Shown in pieces: positions 1 through 8,872 of a stretch of 64,000 nt of DNA. Where the stretch lies: assembly GCF_013265555.1 (NCBI RefSeq), contig NZ_CP041345.1:1038581-1102580 (forward strand), written 5' to 3'. The translations under genes were made by a program, and so were the position numbers. The number at the start of each line of letters is the position of its first letter. Positions within the stretch are counted from its first letter, which is position 1. The notes below the pieces were generated by a model, which worked only from the letters and a program-made list of their open reading frames with translations, was not told the DNA's origin and made no database searches. This stretch comes from Tenuifilum thalassicum (GTDB taxonomy: Bacteria; Bacteroidota; Bacteroidia; Bacteroidales; Tenuifilaceae).

Positions 1-1
1 G

Positions 2-985
2 GGAACAATACTTCCAACCGAGGTTGGTTTCTTTACCCGCAAGCAGCAAAATGATAAGTGGCGTTTAGGATGTCAGGTGAAAATCCGTGAGGATATAAAA
101 ATTGAAGTACCCGAAGAAGTTCTTGGTATCAAGAAGTGGGAATGCGAGGTCATTTCAAATAAAAATGTGGCTACATTTATTAAGGAGTTTGTGGTTAAGC
201 TACCTGAGGGCGAAAAGTTGAACTTCCGTTCTGGTGGATACATCCAAATTGATGTGCCTAAGTTAGAGGTAGACTTTGCAAAGGATATTTTTGTTGAGCC
301 CGAGTTTCGCGATGAATGGGATAAATGGAAGATGTGGGATTTGAAGATGAAGAATACCGAGGAGACATTTAGGGCCTATTCTATGGCAAACCACCCAGCT
401 GAGGATAACATTATCATGTTGAATGTACGTATTGCTACCCCGCCATGGGATAGAGAAAAAAATGCGTTCATGAATGTTAATCCAGGCGTATGCTCCAGCT
501 ACATCTTCTCTCGCAAGCCAGGTGATAAGGTTATGATTTCGGGCCCTTACGGTGAATTCTTCATCAAGGATACCGATAATGAGATGATGTTTATTGGTGG
601 TGGGGCAGGAATGGCGCCTATGCGCTCACATATATTCGACCAGTTCCTAACAAAAAAGACTACCCGTAAGGCTACTTTCTGGTATGGTGCCCGATCAAAA
701 CGTGAAATTTTCTACGAGGAGCATTTCCGCAAGATTGAGGAGGAGTTCCCTAACTTCAAGTTTACCATAGCTCTTTCCGAGCCTAAACCTGAGGATAACT
801 GGACAGGTTATGTTGGCTTCATTCACCAGGTTATTTACGATAACTATCTATCAAAGCATGAAGCTCCTGAGGATATCGAATACTACCTTTGCGGACCTCC
901 TGCTATGAATGACGCAGTCCAAAAAATGCTTTACGATCTAGGAGTACCTGAAGAGATGATTGCATTTGACGATTTTGGTGGATAA
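2..985 (+). CDS. nqrF: Na+-translocating NADH:quinone reductase subunit F, C-terminal part (5' truncated)
   Basis: NqrF is the NADH-oxidising subunit of the sodium-pumping NADH:quinone reductase in the inner membrane; it passes electrons from NADH through FAD to a [2Fe-2S] cluster. The open frame continues to the window edge, so the real start lies upstream; the GTG at 77 is internal. The first codons encode the end of the plant-type ferredoxin domain, including its last cluster cysteine (WRLGCQV). Next come the FAD motif RAYSMAN, the NAD-binding [12 protein letters not shown], the late [10 protein letters not shown] and the family-typical end DDFGG. The N-terminal membrane helix and the other three cluster cysteines are outside the window. 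The rest of the nqr operon is presumably just upstream. A strong terminator follows the stop. Confidence 0.96.
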   Translation, partial: GTILPTEVGFFTRKQQNDKWRLGCQVKIREDIKIEVPEEVLGIKKWECEVISNKNVATFIKEFVVKLPEGEKLNFRSGGYIQIDVPKLEVDFAKDIFVEPEFRDEWDKWKMWDLKMKNTEETFRAYSMANHPAEDNIIMLNVRIATPPWDREKNAFMNVNPGVCSSYIFSRKPGDKVMISGPYGEFFIKDTDNEMMFIGGGAGMAPMRSHIFDQFLTKKTTRKATFWYGARSKREIFYEEHFRKIEEEFPNFKFTIALSEPKPEDNWTGYVGFIHQVIYDNYLSKHEAPEDIEYYLCGPPAMNDAVQKMLYDLGVPEEMIAFDDFGG

Positions 986-1016
986 CTAAATGTTTAACTT
1001 ATCTTAACTACTCTTT

Positions 1017-1042
1017 AACCCGCATTAGCTAATGCGGGTTTT
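1017..1042 (+). terminator. Rho-independent terminator after nqrF
   Basis: A perfect inverted repeat AACCCGCATT / AATGCGGGTT with an AGCT loop lies about 30 bases after the nqrF stop and is followed by a short T run. It probably ends the nqr operon. Confidence 0.85.
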
Positions 1043-1055
1043 ATCTTTGCAGTGT

Positions 1056-1167
1056 AATCCGAAAGACAAAAAGTTTTCTCATAGGCTTTTGGTTTTAGAG
1101 TTAGGTTTAGGTTTGGTTTTAGGTTAAAGGTAACAAAATGGGGCTGAAAAGCCCCTTTTGTTTTTTT
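1056..1167 (+). ncRNA. Candidate small intergenic RNA
   Basis: A TATCTTTG box at 1042-1049 fits the Bacteroidetes -7 consensus TAnnTTTG and sits right behind the nqrF terminator. A second, very clean terminator ends at about 1167 with no convincing ORF between. The interval contains imperfect GGTTTTAG/GGTTTAG repeats at about 1091-1126. This would give a transcript of roughly 110 nucleotides. No -33 TTG is seen at the right distance and no known RNA family is recognised, so this is inference from promoter-plus-terminator spacing only. Confidence 0.25.
1140..1167 (+). terminator. Rho-independent terminator in the nqrF spacer
   Basis: GGGGC-TGAAAA-GCCCC followed by TTTTGTTTTTTT. The T tract is on the plus strand, so something transcribed in the plus direction ends here although no plus-strand gene lies between this and the nqrF terminator. 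Confidence 0.8.
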
Positions 1168-1172
1168 AGCAA

Positions 1173-1280
1173 TTACTTAAGCTTATGGGTTACCATCTCT
1201 ACAACTATGGATAAAAGATTCATTCCATTTTTTGGGGAAACAAGATTATCTAACTCATCACTAGTAAACAATCTGTTCAT
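1173..1280 (-). CDS. Possible small protein of 35 residues
   Basis: An ATG-to-TAA frame on the minus strand encodes MNRLFTSDELDNLVS followed by a short hydrophobic stretch and a lysine-containing end (HKLK). The composition looks protein-like (acidic N-terminal helix, then MNLLSIVVEMV). A hairpin at 1140-1155 lies just beyond the stop, though its T tract favours the other strand. No homologue is recognised. It could be a small peptide or a chance ORF in an AT-rich spacer. Confidence 0.25.
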   Translation of the reverse strand: MNRLFTSDELDNLVSPKNGMNLLSIVVEMVTHKLK

Positions 1281-1573
1281 ATTGCATTATTTTGAATATA
1301 TAAGGTAGTTTTTTCTTGAGAACTGTCAATTTCGGAATAATTATAATTGAAATATAAAAACCTAATTTCAGAAAATTATTATCCCTTCTTAATTTGTTAA
1401 TGGATATTTAAAAACAGTGTTTTTATCATTTGTAAATTTAAGTAAATTAGCTATAATTGCGAAATGTGTAAAAATATGTTAAACTATGGCTATTTGTTTT
1501 GTAATGATAGTTTTAGCCAATGGAGGTGAATGTTTATTTAATTAAAATATATGTTAATCAAACTTAATCTGCA
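1281..1573. other. AT-rich spacer upstream of the large secreted protein
   Basis: Strongly AT-rich. No ORF with coding character, no RNA gene and no clean TAnnTTTG promoter was found. The promoter of the downstream gene must lie here but could not be placed. Confidence 0.5.
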
Positions 1574-4500
1574 ATGAAAAAAATCTTATCCTTATTGCTA
1601 TTGTTGGCAGTTTTGCCTGTTGCATTAATTGCTCAAGATGGAACTACATGTGAAAATGCTCTCGATGCAGTTGTTGGAACGAATACAGCCGATTGTTCCA
1701 GCGGAGATCAATGGTTTAAGTATACTGCAACCCTTGATGGAGTTATGAAGGTTTCCACATGTGGTTTAACTAATGAAGACACATATGTTAAAGTATTCGA
1801 TGGTTGTGGAGGGCAAGAAATTGGGAGTAATGATGATTACTGCAATAGACAATCAGAGATAACTATTGATGTAATAAGCGGTGTAACATATTATATAGTT
1901 TGGGAGAACTGGTACACATCAGCTGTCTTTGATTGGACGATTGAGGAATATGAACCACAACCTGGTGAAACTTGCAATTCAGCATTAGATGCTTCCTCGG
2001 GCACAAATACAGCTGATTGTTCTAGTGGGAGTCAATGGTTTAAGTATACAGCAACTAGAGATGGAAAAATAGTTTTGAGTAGCTGCGGGCTTACAACAGA
2101 TAGTACTGATGTTTCGGTTTATCAAAGTTGTGGTGGTAGTTCGATGAATTTGAATGATTTATGTAGTGTGGGGCAAAGCGAAATTCAATTTAATGCGGTT
2201 ATGGGTACTACCTATTATATTAACTGGATAGACTACAATAATGGCACATTTAATTGGACTTTAAGCGAGGAGGACTGGGGTCCAGGGGAGACATGCACGA
2301 CGGCCATAGAAGCGGTAGCAGGGACAAATACGGCCGACTGCACAGGCGGTGACAGGTGGTTCAAGTACACGGCCACGCGCGATGGGAAGATAGCCATAAG
2401 CAACTGTGGGCTAACCGGCGATAATACAGGGCTTGAAATCTATACCGATTGTGGATCCTATCCGGTATACGATGGAAATTACTGTGGTAGCGGGCAGCGC
2501 CAGGTACAGCTACAAGGACAGGTTGGTGTAACCTACTACATTAGATGGACTGACGGTAGTTCTGGCACCTTTGATTGGACCCTGAGCGAGGAGGACTGGG
2601 GTCCAGGGGAGACATGCACGACGGCCATAGAAGCGGTAGCAGGGACGAATACGGCCGACTGCACAGGCGGTGACAGGTGGTTCAAGTACACGGCCACGCG
2701 CGATGGGAAGATAGCCATAAGCAACTGTGGGCTAACCGGCGATAATACAGGGCTTGAAATCTATACCGATTGTGGATCCTACCCGGTGTCCTATGGCAAC
2801 AGCTGTGGTAGCGGGCAGAGCCAGGTACAGGTACAAGGACAGGTTGGTGTAACCTACTACATTAGATGGACTGACGGTAGTTCTGGCACCTTTGATTGGA
2901 CCCTGAGCGAGGAGGACTGGGGTCCAGGGGAGACATGCACGACGGCCATAGAAGCGGTAGCAGGGACGAATACGGCCGACTGCACAGGCGGTGACAGGTG
3001 GTTCAAGTACACGGCCACGCGCGATGGGAAGATAGCCATAAGCAACTGTGGGCTAACCGGCGATAATACAGGGCTTGGTATCTACACCGATTGTGGATCC
3101 TACCCGGTGTCCTATGGCAACAGCTGTGGTAGCGGGCAGCGCCAGGTACAGCTACAAGGACAGGTTGGTGTAACCTACTACATTAGATGGACTGACGGTA
3201 GTTCTGGCACCTTTGATTGGACCCTGAGCGAGGAGGACTGGGGTCCAGGGGAGACATGCACGACGGCCATAGAAGCGGTAGCAGGGACGAATACGGCCGA
3301 CTGCACAGGCGGTGACAGGTGGTTCAAGTACACGGCCACGCGCGATGGGAAGATAGCCATAAGCAACTGTGGGCTAACCGGCGATAATACAGGGCTTGAA
3401 ATCTATACCGATTGCGGGTCAAATCCGGTATACTATGAAAATTACTGTGGTAGCGGACAGCGCCTAGTAAAGCTACAAGGACAGGTTGGCATAACCTACT
3501 ACATTAAATGGACTGACGGTAGTTCTGGCACCTTTGATTGGACCCTGAGCGAGGAGGACTGGGGTCCAGGGGAGACATGCACGACGGCCATAGAAGCGGT
3601 AGCAGGGACGAATACGGCCGACTGCACAGGCGGTGACAGGTGGTTCAAGTACACGGCCACGCGCGATGGGAAGATAGCCATAAGCAACTGTGGGCTAACC
3701 GGCGATAATACAGGGCTTGAAATCTATACCGATTGTGGATCCTATCCGGTATACTATGGAATTTACTGTGGTAGCGGACAGCGCCTAGTAAAGCTACAAG
3801 GACAGGTTGGCATAACCTACTACATTAAATGGTCTGACTACAGTTCTGGCACCTTTGATTGGACCCTGAGCGAGGAGGACTGGGGTCCAGGGGAGACATG
3901 CACGACGGCCATAGAAGCGGTAGCAGGGACGAATACGGCCGACTGCACAGGCGGTGACAGGTGGTTCAAGTACACGGCCACGCGCGATGGGAAGATAGCC
4001 ATAAGCAACTGTGGGCTAACCGGCGATGATACAGCGCTTGAAATCTATACCGATTGTGGATCCTACCCGGTGTCCTTTGGCAACAGCTGTGGTAGCGGGC
4101 AGCGCCAGGTACAGCTACAAGGACAGGTTGGTGTAACCTACTACATTAGATGGACTGTCGGTATTTCTGGCACCTTTGATTGGACCCTGAGCGAGGAGGA
4201 CTGGGGCCCAGGGGAGACATGCACGACGGCCATAGAAGCGGTAGCAGGGACGAATACGGCCGACTGCACAGGCGGTGACAGGTGGTTCAAGTACACGGCC
4301 ACGCGCGATGGGAAGATAACCATAAGCAACTGTGGGCTAACCGGCGATAATACAAGGCTTGAAATCTATACCGATTGTGGATCCTATCCGGTATACTATG
4401 GAAATTACTGTGGTAGCGGACAGCGCCTAGTAAAGCTACAAGGACAGGTTGGTGTAACCTACTACATTAGATGGACTGACGGTAGTTCTGGCACCTTTGA

Positions 4501-6628
4501 TTGGACCCTGAGCGAGGAGGACTGGGGTCCAGGGGAGACATGCACGACGGCCATAGAAGCGGTAGCAGGGACGAATACGGCCGACTGCACAGGCGGTGAC
4601 AGGTGGTTCAAGTACACGGCCACGCGCGATGGGAAGATAACCATAAGCAACTGTGGGCTAACCGGCGATGATACAGCGCTTGGTATCTACACCGATTGCG
4701 GGTCCTATCCGGTATACTATGAAAATTACTGTGGTAGAGGACAGCGCCTAGTAAAGCTACAAGGACAGGTTGGCATAACCTACTACATTAGATGGTATGA
4801 CTACAGTTCTGGCACCTTTGATTGGACCCTGAGCGAGGAGGACTGGGTTCCAGGGGAGACATGCACGACGGCCATAGAAGCGGTAGCTGGGACGAATACG
4901 GCCGACTGCACAGGCGGTGACAGGTGGTTCAAGTACACGGCCACGCGCGATGGGAAGATAACCATAAGCAACTGTGGGCTAACCGGCGATAATACAGGGC
5001 TTGAAATCTACACCGATTGCGGGTCCTATCCGGTATACTATGAAAATTACTGTGGTAGCGGACAGCGCCTAGTAAAGCTACAAGGACAGGTTGGCATAAC
5101 CTACTACATTAAATGGACTGACGGTAGTTCTGGCACCTTTGATTGGACCCTGAGCGAGGAGGACTGGGGTCCAGGGGAGTCATGCACGACGGCCATAGAA
5201 GCGGTAGCAGGGACGAATACGGCCGACTGCACAGGCGGTGACAGGTGGTTCAAGTACACGGCCACGCGCGATGGGAAGATAGCCATAAGCAACTGTGGGC
5301 TAACCGGCGATAATACAGGGCTTGATATCTACACCGATTGCAGGTCCTATCCGGTATACTATGGAAATTACTGTGGTAGCGGACAGCGCAAGATTCAGTT
5401 TCCTATTCAGGCCGGCACCACCTACTACATTAGATGGACTGTCGGTAGTTCTGGCACCTTTGATTGGACCCTGAGCGAGGAGGACTGGGGTCCAGGGGAG
5501 ACATGCAAGACGGCCATAGAAGCGGTAGCAGGCACGAATACGGCCGACTGTACAGGTGGTGACCGGTTGTTTAAGTATACAGCAACCATTGACGGAGTTT
5601 TAACAGTTTCGACGTGTGGATTAACTAATGGAGACACCTACGTTAAAGTATACGATGAATGTGGTGGGCTTGAAATCGGTAGAAGTGATGATTATTGTGG
5701 ATATCAGTCCCAACTTAGTATCCCTGTTACTTTGGGAAATATTTATTACATTAAATGGGATGATTCTTGGTATTCTGGACAGTTTGATTGGTCAATTAGC
5801 TTAAAACCAAATACCCCAGCTAACCTGTCAATAAACAACGTTACGCAAACAGGTTTTACACTACAATGGCAGGAGGTACCTGGCGCTGATGGATATATTA
5901 TTGATATAGCAACAGACGAAGAATTTACAAGTTTTGTTAGTGGGTATGCAGGTAAAGAGGTGTTAAATGAAAACTCCGCAGAAATAACTGGTTTAACTCC
6001 AAATACTACATACTACATACGTATTAAAAGTTTCGAGGGCAGTGATGAAAGCGATTACAGCAGTCCCTATGCAGCCACTACGATCAAGGTAGTTCCCCAG
6101 GCTCCAGTTGCTTTTGCGGCGAGCGATGTTACAAGTGCAGGCTTTACTGCCAGCTGGGGTTCAGTAACCGAAGCCGATGGATACAAGATAGACGTATCAT
6201 CAGATGCAGACTTCTCGAGCTTTGTACTCGGGTACAATGGCAGGGATGTTCAGGGAGCCACAAGCCACGATGTGCAAGGCCTTTCGGCAAATACCACCTA
6301 CTACTACCGGGTAAGGGCATACAATAATGGAGGTGATAGTGATTTTAGTAACATTATCACAGTAACCACACTTTCTACAGGTATCAATCCAAACTCTTAC
6401 AATGCAGTAAGTGTATTCCCTAATCCTTCGGATGGAATATTTAACGTTGACCTTGGTGGTTCTCGAAATGCAACAGTTCAAGTTATTGATTTAACTGGAA
6501 GGATAGTTAAACAGTTTGAAGTAAAAAATCAATCAACCTTCAAACTAAATATTGAATCCAAAGGTTTGTACCTGTTAAGAATTAGAGTGGACAAAACAAC
6601 AGCTGAATTTAAAGTTTCAGTTCAGTAA
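1574..6628 (+). CDS. Large secreted T9SS cargo protein with 13 tandem Cys-rich domains, two FN3 domains and a C-terminal sorting domain
   Basis: A Sec signal peptide (residues 1-20, ending LIAQ) is followed by 13 tandem domains of about 107 residues (22-~1413). Each starts PGETC (or a variant) and ends in a (T/S)FDWTLSEEDW-like strand. Five cysteines recur in most units (GETC, TADC, SNC, TDC, NYC/NSC) and an aromatic WFKYTAT core suggests a PPC-like beta-sandwich. Two fibronectin type III domains follow (about 1414-1508 and 1509-1602). The last ~75 residues, with VFPNPSDGIF, a GRIV turn and a GLYLLRI strand, are a type A T9SS sorting domain. The protein is therefore probably exported across the outer membrane by T9SS and anchored or released at the surface, perhaps as an adhesin or binding protein. 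Units 1, 2 and 13 are diverged; units 3-12 are almost identical, also at DNA level. No catalytic domain is visible. Confidence 0.88.
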   Translation: MKKILSLLLLLAVLPVALIAQDGTTCENALDAVVGTNTADCSSGDQWFKYTATLDGVMKVSTCGLTNEDTYVKVFDGCGGQEIGSNDDYCNRQSEITIDVISGVTYYIVWENWYTSAVFDWTIEEYEPQPGETCNSALDASSGTNTADCSSGSQWFKYTATRDGKIVLSSCGLTTDSTDVSVYQSCGGSSMNLNDLCSVGQSEIQFNAVMGTTYYINWIDYNNGTFNWTLSEEDWGPGETCTTAIEAVAGTNTADCTGGDRWFKYTATRDGKIAISNCGLTGDNTGLEIYTDCGSYPVYDGNYCGSGQRQVQLQGQVGVTYYIRWTDGSSGTFDWTLSEEDWGPGETCTTAIEAVAGTNTADCTGGDRWFKYTATRDGKIAISNCGLTGDNTGLEIYTDCGSYPVSYGNSCGSGQSQVQVQGQVGVTYYIRWTDGSSGTFDWTLSEEDWGPGETCTTAIEAVAGTNTADCTGGDRWFKYTATRDGKIAISNCGLTGDNTGLGIYTDCGSYPVSYGNSCGSGQRQVQLQGQVGVTYYIRWTDGSSGTFDWTLSEEDWGPGETCTTAIEAVAGTNTADCTGGDRWFKYTATRDGKIAISNCGLTGDNTGLEIYTDCGSNPVYYENYCGSGQRLVKLQGQVGITYYIKWTDGSSGTFDWTLSEEDWGPGETCTTAIEAVAGTNTADCTGGDRWFKYTATRDGKIAISNCGLTGDNTGLEIYTDCGSYPVYYGIYCGSGQRLVKLQGQVGITYYIKWSDYSSGTFDWTLSEEDWGPGETCTTAIEAVAGTNTADCTGGDRWFKYTATRDGKIAISNCGLTGDDTALEIYTDCGSYPVSFGNSCGSGQRQVQLQGQVGVTYYIRWTVGISGTFDWTLSEEDWGPGETCTTAIEAVAGTNTADCTGGDRWFKYTATRDGKITISNCGLTGDNTRLEIYTDCGSYPVYYGNYCGSGQRLVKLQGQVGVTYYIRWTDGSSGTFDWTLSEEDWGPGETCTTAIEAVAGTNTADCTGGDRWFKYTATRDGKITISNCGLTGDDTALGIYTDCGSYPVYYENYCGRGQRLVKLQGQVGITYYIRWYDYSSGTFDWTLSEEDWVPGETCTTAIEAVAGTNTADCTGGDRWFKYTATRDGKITISNCGLTGDNTGLEIYTDCGSYPVYYENYCGSGQRLVKLQGQVGITYYIKWTDGSSGTFDWTLSEEDWGPGESCTTAIEAVAGTNTADCTGGDRWFKYTATRDGKIAISNCGLTGDNTGLDIYTDCRSYPVYYGNYCGSGQRKIQFPIQAGTTYYIRWTVGSSGTFDWTLSEEDWGPGETCKTAIEAVAGTNTADCTGGDRLFKYTATIDGVLTVSTCGLTNGDTYVKVYDECGGLEIGRSDDYCGYQSQLSIPVTLGNIYYIKWDDSWYSGQFDWSISLKPNTPANLSINNVTQTGFTLQWQEVPGADGYIIDIATDEEFTSFVSGYAGKEVLNENSAEITGLTPNTTYYIRIKSFEGSDESDYSSPYAATTIKVVPQAPVAFAASDVTSAGFTASWGSVTEADGYKIDVSSDADFSSFVLGYNGRDVQGATSHDVQGLSANTTYYYRVRAYNNGGDSDFSNIITVTTLSTGINPNSYNAVSVFPNPSDGIFNVDLGGSRNATVQVIDLTGRIVKQFEVKNQSTFKLNIESKGLYLLRIRVDKTTAEFKVSVQ
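2282..5491 (+). repeat. Ten tandem 321-bp coding repeats
   Basis: Ten units of exactly 321 bp (107 codons) run head to tail without length change. The first ~200 bases of each unit are nearly invariant, including third codon positions. A short segment after the TDCG motif alternates between a few versions (VYYGNYC, VSYGNSC, VYYENYC, each with QVQLQ or LVKLQ and VTYYIR or ITYYIK). The invariant part is visibly more GC-rich (for example ACGGCCACGCGC) than the gene ends. This indicates recent expansion and homogenisation by unequal recombination or gene conversion. Confidence 0.95.
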
Positions 6629-6640
6629 AAAAAATAAAAA

Positions 6641-6668
6641 GGCCGCCGTTTCTAAGGCGGCTTTTTTA
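6641..6668 (+). terminator. Rho-independent terminator
   Basis: GCCGCC-GTTTCTAA-GGCGGC followed by TTTTTT, 13 bases after the stop of the T9SS cargo gene. An A run on the other side may let it also work for the minus-strand gene that ends at 6747. Confidence 0.85.
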
Positions 6669-6746
6669 TTATGCAAAGCTTAAATAAAATCCATTTGTAG
6701 ATTTATTCGATTTTAGTTTTTAGATACCATGTTCTAGTTAGCTAAC

Positions 6747-6983
6747 CTAACCCGATATCTTCTCTTCTATAATCTCTCCTAAAGTCATATTTAGTTCTTC
6801 ACGTTTTTGGGGGTTTTCGATAAATTCTGAAAATTCCTCCATGCTGAGAAGGTTCGTGAGGAAAAAGCTATCAATGCTAAAATTGATAGAAATGAACTCG
6901 TAGAACTTTTTATCGTTACCTTCAAAATTAATTCCTTGGCGATACCGTTCTAAACGTTTTAGTAGTTCTTCCTTTGTTAGCAT
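6747..6983 (-). CDS. Small hypothetical protein, 78 residues
   Basis: Not recognised as a known family. The protein is highly charged and probably helical. It begins MLTKEELLKRLERYRQG, has a central aromatic/hydrophobic part (FYEFISINFSIDSFF) and ends in another acidic helix (GEIIEEKISG). It has no signal peptide or membrane segment. It is isolated between a terminator and the YugP gene, with 193 bases of AT-rich spacer on its 5' side. The coding-like amino-acid composition and lack of a competing frame favour a real gene. It could be a small regulator or antitoxin-like protein, but nothing in the sequence shows this. Confidence 0.55.
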   Translation of the reverse strand: MLTKEELLKRLERYRQGINFEGNDKKFYEFISINFSIDSFFLTNLLSMEEFSEFIENPQKREELNMTLGEIIEEKISG

Positions 6984-7087
6984 ATCGTTAGTGTTTTATA
7001 AATCATAGGAACTAATTTATTAAAATATTTTTATAAAAATAGATGGGCTTGTTTTTATTTTGGTTCGCTTCAAATTGAAAATGCCTG

Positions 7088-7118
7088 TAAAAAAAGCGTT
7101 GGGTTTATTACCAACGCT
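7088..7118 (-). terminator. Rho-independent terminator for the yugP transcript
   Basis: Read on the minus strand: AGCGTTGG-TAATAAAC-CCAACGCT followed by TTTTTTT. It lies about 60 bases beyond the stop of the zinc peptidase gene. Confidence 0.8.
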
Positions 7119-7176
7119 CCAGGTATTAAGAATTAAGGTTAAATCGAAAAAACTTATCCCAACACAATCTCATTTT

Positions 7177-7854
7177 TTAATCATCGTTGCTATTCAGCAA
7201 TCCAATGTAGTAAAGAAGCGTAGCCAATGAGCCAAGTGCAGCCACAACATAGGTAAGTGCAGCCCATTTCAGCGCATCGCGAGCGTATATTGAGCTATCA
7301 CCAAAAGTTAAACCCGATGAGTTTAACCATGCCAATGCCCTGCGTGAGGCATCCATTTCAACCGGAAGAGTGATGAAGCTAAATAACGTAGTAATCCCAA
7401 GCATAGCAACACCAATTAGTAAAATACTTGGCATGGATTGAAGTAGTATAATGCCCGCAAGCAAAACCCATTGTACCCAACGCGATGCAACACTAACAAT
7501 AGGTACTAAGGCCGAACGCATTTGCAGAAAGGCATAGCTCTGGGCATGCTGTATGGCATGGCCACATTCGTGTGCTGCCACTGCGGCGGCGGCAATGCTC
7601 CTTCCGTGGTAAACATCGGGGCTGAGGTTCACCGTTTTATTTACAGGATTGTAATGGTCGGTAAGCTCACCAGGAACAGATGTTACCCTTACGTCATATA
7701 TACCATGGTTATGAAGCATTAGTTCTGCTACCTCTTTGCCGCTTAGCCCGCGAGGCAACATTATTCTTGAATAACGAGCAAATTTTGCTTTAAGCTGCAT
7801 GGAAACCATGAAGCTTAAAACAAAGAAGATTATCATTATCAGGTAGATGCTCAT
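7177..7854 (-). CDS. YugP-family neutral zinc metallopeptidase
   Basis: This is an integral membrane protein of 225 residues belonging to the putative neutral zinc metallopeptidase family typified by Bacillus YugP. It has an N-terminal membrane helix (about residues 3-18), the zinc/catalytic motif HECGH (about residues 95-99, within AAHECGHAIQH), and further hydrophobic segments near 115-165 and at the C-terminus. A GLSGKEVAELML segment precedes the catalytic domain, as is usual in the family. The substrate is unknown; a role in membrane protein turnover or quality control is inferred from the family only. It lies 21 bases behind the SDR gene on the same strand, so the two are probably cotranscribed. 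Confidence 0.88.
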   Translation of the reverse strand: MSIYLIMIIFFVLSFMVSMQLKAKFARYSRIMLPRGLSGKEVAELMLHNHGIYDVRVTSVPGELTDHYNPVNKTVNLSPDVYHGRSIAAAAVAAHECGHAIQHAQSYAFLQMRSALVPIVSVASRWVQWVLLAGIILLQSMPSILLIGVAMLGITTLFSFITLPVEMDASRRALAWLNSSGLTFGDSSIYARDALKWAALTYVVAALGSLATLLYYIGLLNSNDD

Positions 7855-7875
7855 AACTCAGAAATGGTTAACTTG

Positions 7876-8634
7876 CTACAAATTTCTGTTTACATAGTAT
7901 GCATTAGCTTGTGCTACTGGAGTAACCTCTATATCGTTTATGCAAACATGTGCTGGACGGGTTAGCACAAAATGAATGGCCTCTGCTATATCTTCAGCAA
8001 ATAGTGGGGTTAGCCCTTGGTAGGTGCTTTTAGCTTTTTCTACATCGCCTTTAAATCGAACCATTGAAAATTCGGTTTCTAGCAGGCCAGGTCTAATTTC
8101 TGATACCTTAATATTATGCTTTAACATATCTTGCCTCATGCCCTGTGAAAGGGCGTGCATGGCGTGCTTGGTAGCACAATATACATTGCCATTCTCGTAT
8201 ACTTGTGTACCTGCAATTGAGCCGATGTTAACAATATGGCCCTTGCCCTGTTCAATCATCATTGGAGCAACTTTGCGGGTAATGTACAGTACACCTTTAA
8301 TATTGGTGTCAATCATCCTTTCCCAATCATCAATAATGCCATCTTGAATATGGTTTAAGCCAACAGCTAGTCCAGCATTATTAATAAGTACGTCAATTTT
8401 TCTCCAATGTTTAGGAAGTGAATCAATAGCTTTATTTACCTCATCTAGGTTTCGAATATCAAAATTTAGAATAAGTACATCTTTTTTGTACTTTACTTCA
8501 ATTTCTTTTTTCAATTCTTCTAGCCGTTCTAGTCGACGACCTGTAATGATTAGGTTGAATTCATCTTGTGCAAGGCGTAAAGCAGTTGCCTTACCTATAC
8601 CCGATGTTGCTCCAGTTATTAATGCAGTTCTCAT
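7876..8634 (-). CDS. Short-chain dehydrogenase/reductase (YdfG-like)
   Basis: This is a classical SDR that probably oxidises or reduces small hydroxy acids or sugars with NAD(P). The N-terminal Rossmann glycine motif TGATSGIG, the NNAG motif and the catalytic YxxxK (YCATKHA) preceded by a serine (NIGSIAG) are all present. The RRLERLEEL segment after beta-2 carries arginines that favour NADP. About 252 residues is normal for the family. The ATG at 8634 (MRTALITGA) is chosen over the ATG two codons upstream because homologues usually start this way. The family resemblance is to YdfG-type 3-hydroxy acid dehydrogenases; the real substrate cannot be told. It leads a two-gene unit with the zinc peptidase. 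Confidence 0.88.
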   Translation of the reverse strand: MRTALITGATSGIGKATALRLAQDEFNLIITGRRLERLEELKKEIEVKYKKDVLILNFDIRNLDEVNKAIDSLPKHWRKIDVLINNAGLAVGLNHIQDGIIDDWERMIDTNIKGVLYITRKVAPMMIEQGKGHIVNIGSIAGTQVYENGNVYCATKHAMHALSQGMRQDMLKHNIKVSEIRPGLLETEFSMVRFKGDVEKAKSTYQGLTPLFAEDIAEAIHFVLTRPAHVCINDIEVTPVAQANAYYVNRNL

Positions 8635-8667
8635 ATTCAATGTTTTAGTGTTTTTTTAAAGTTTTTT

Positions 8668-8675
8668 CAAAGTTA
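8668..8675 (-). promoter_or_regulatory. Putative -7 box of the SDR-yugP unit
   Basis: On the minus strand this reads TAACTTTG, matching the Bacteroidetes -7 consensus TAnnTTTG about 35 bases before the SDR start. No clear -33 TTG is present at the expected distance. Confidence 0.4.
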
Positions 8676-8827
8676 TTGTATTCTTTTATTAGTTGAATGG
8701 TTCCTTAATGTTTTTTAAAAGACACCCAGTGCTAATGACTTGACGTATTAGTTTTGATGTTTAACAAGGTCAGGAATAATCTTTTTATTTTTTATACATT
8801 TACTTATGTTACTTGAGTTAATGTTCG

Positions 8828-8835
8828 TATTTTTG
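8828..8835 (+). promoter_or_regulatory. Putative -7 box of purL
   Basis: TATTTTTG matches TAnnTTTG and lies 37 bases before the purL ATG. A second match, TAGTTTTG, is at 8749-8756. Neither has an ideal -33 TTG. Confidence 0.4.
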
Positions 8836-8872
8836 GCAAGATTTTTAAAGTGATAAGTAAAAACGTAACGAT

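Noticed and set aside
2282-5491. Possible CRISPR or satellite array from the regular 321-bp period
   Set aside because: Repeats keep one reading frame, encode a folded domain and have no spacer structure.
2536-5637. Eight repeated 62-70-codon ORFs on the minus strand inside the T9SS cargo gene
   Set aside because: They recur every 321 bases because the coding repeat does; they have no independent start signals and are shadows of the sense gene.
6200-6481. Minus-strand ORF of 93 codons in the FN3/sorting region
   Set aside because: It is entirely inside a confident gene, and its Cys- and Ile-rich translation matches no family.
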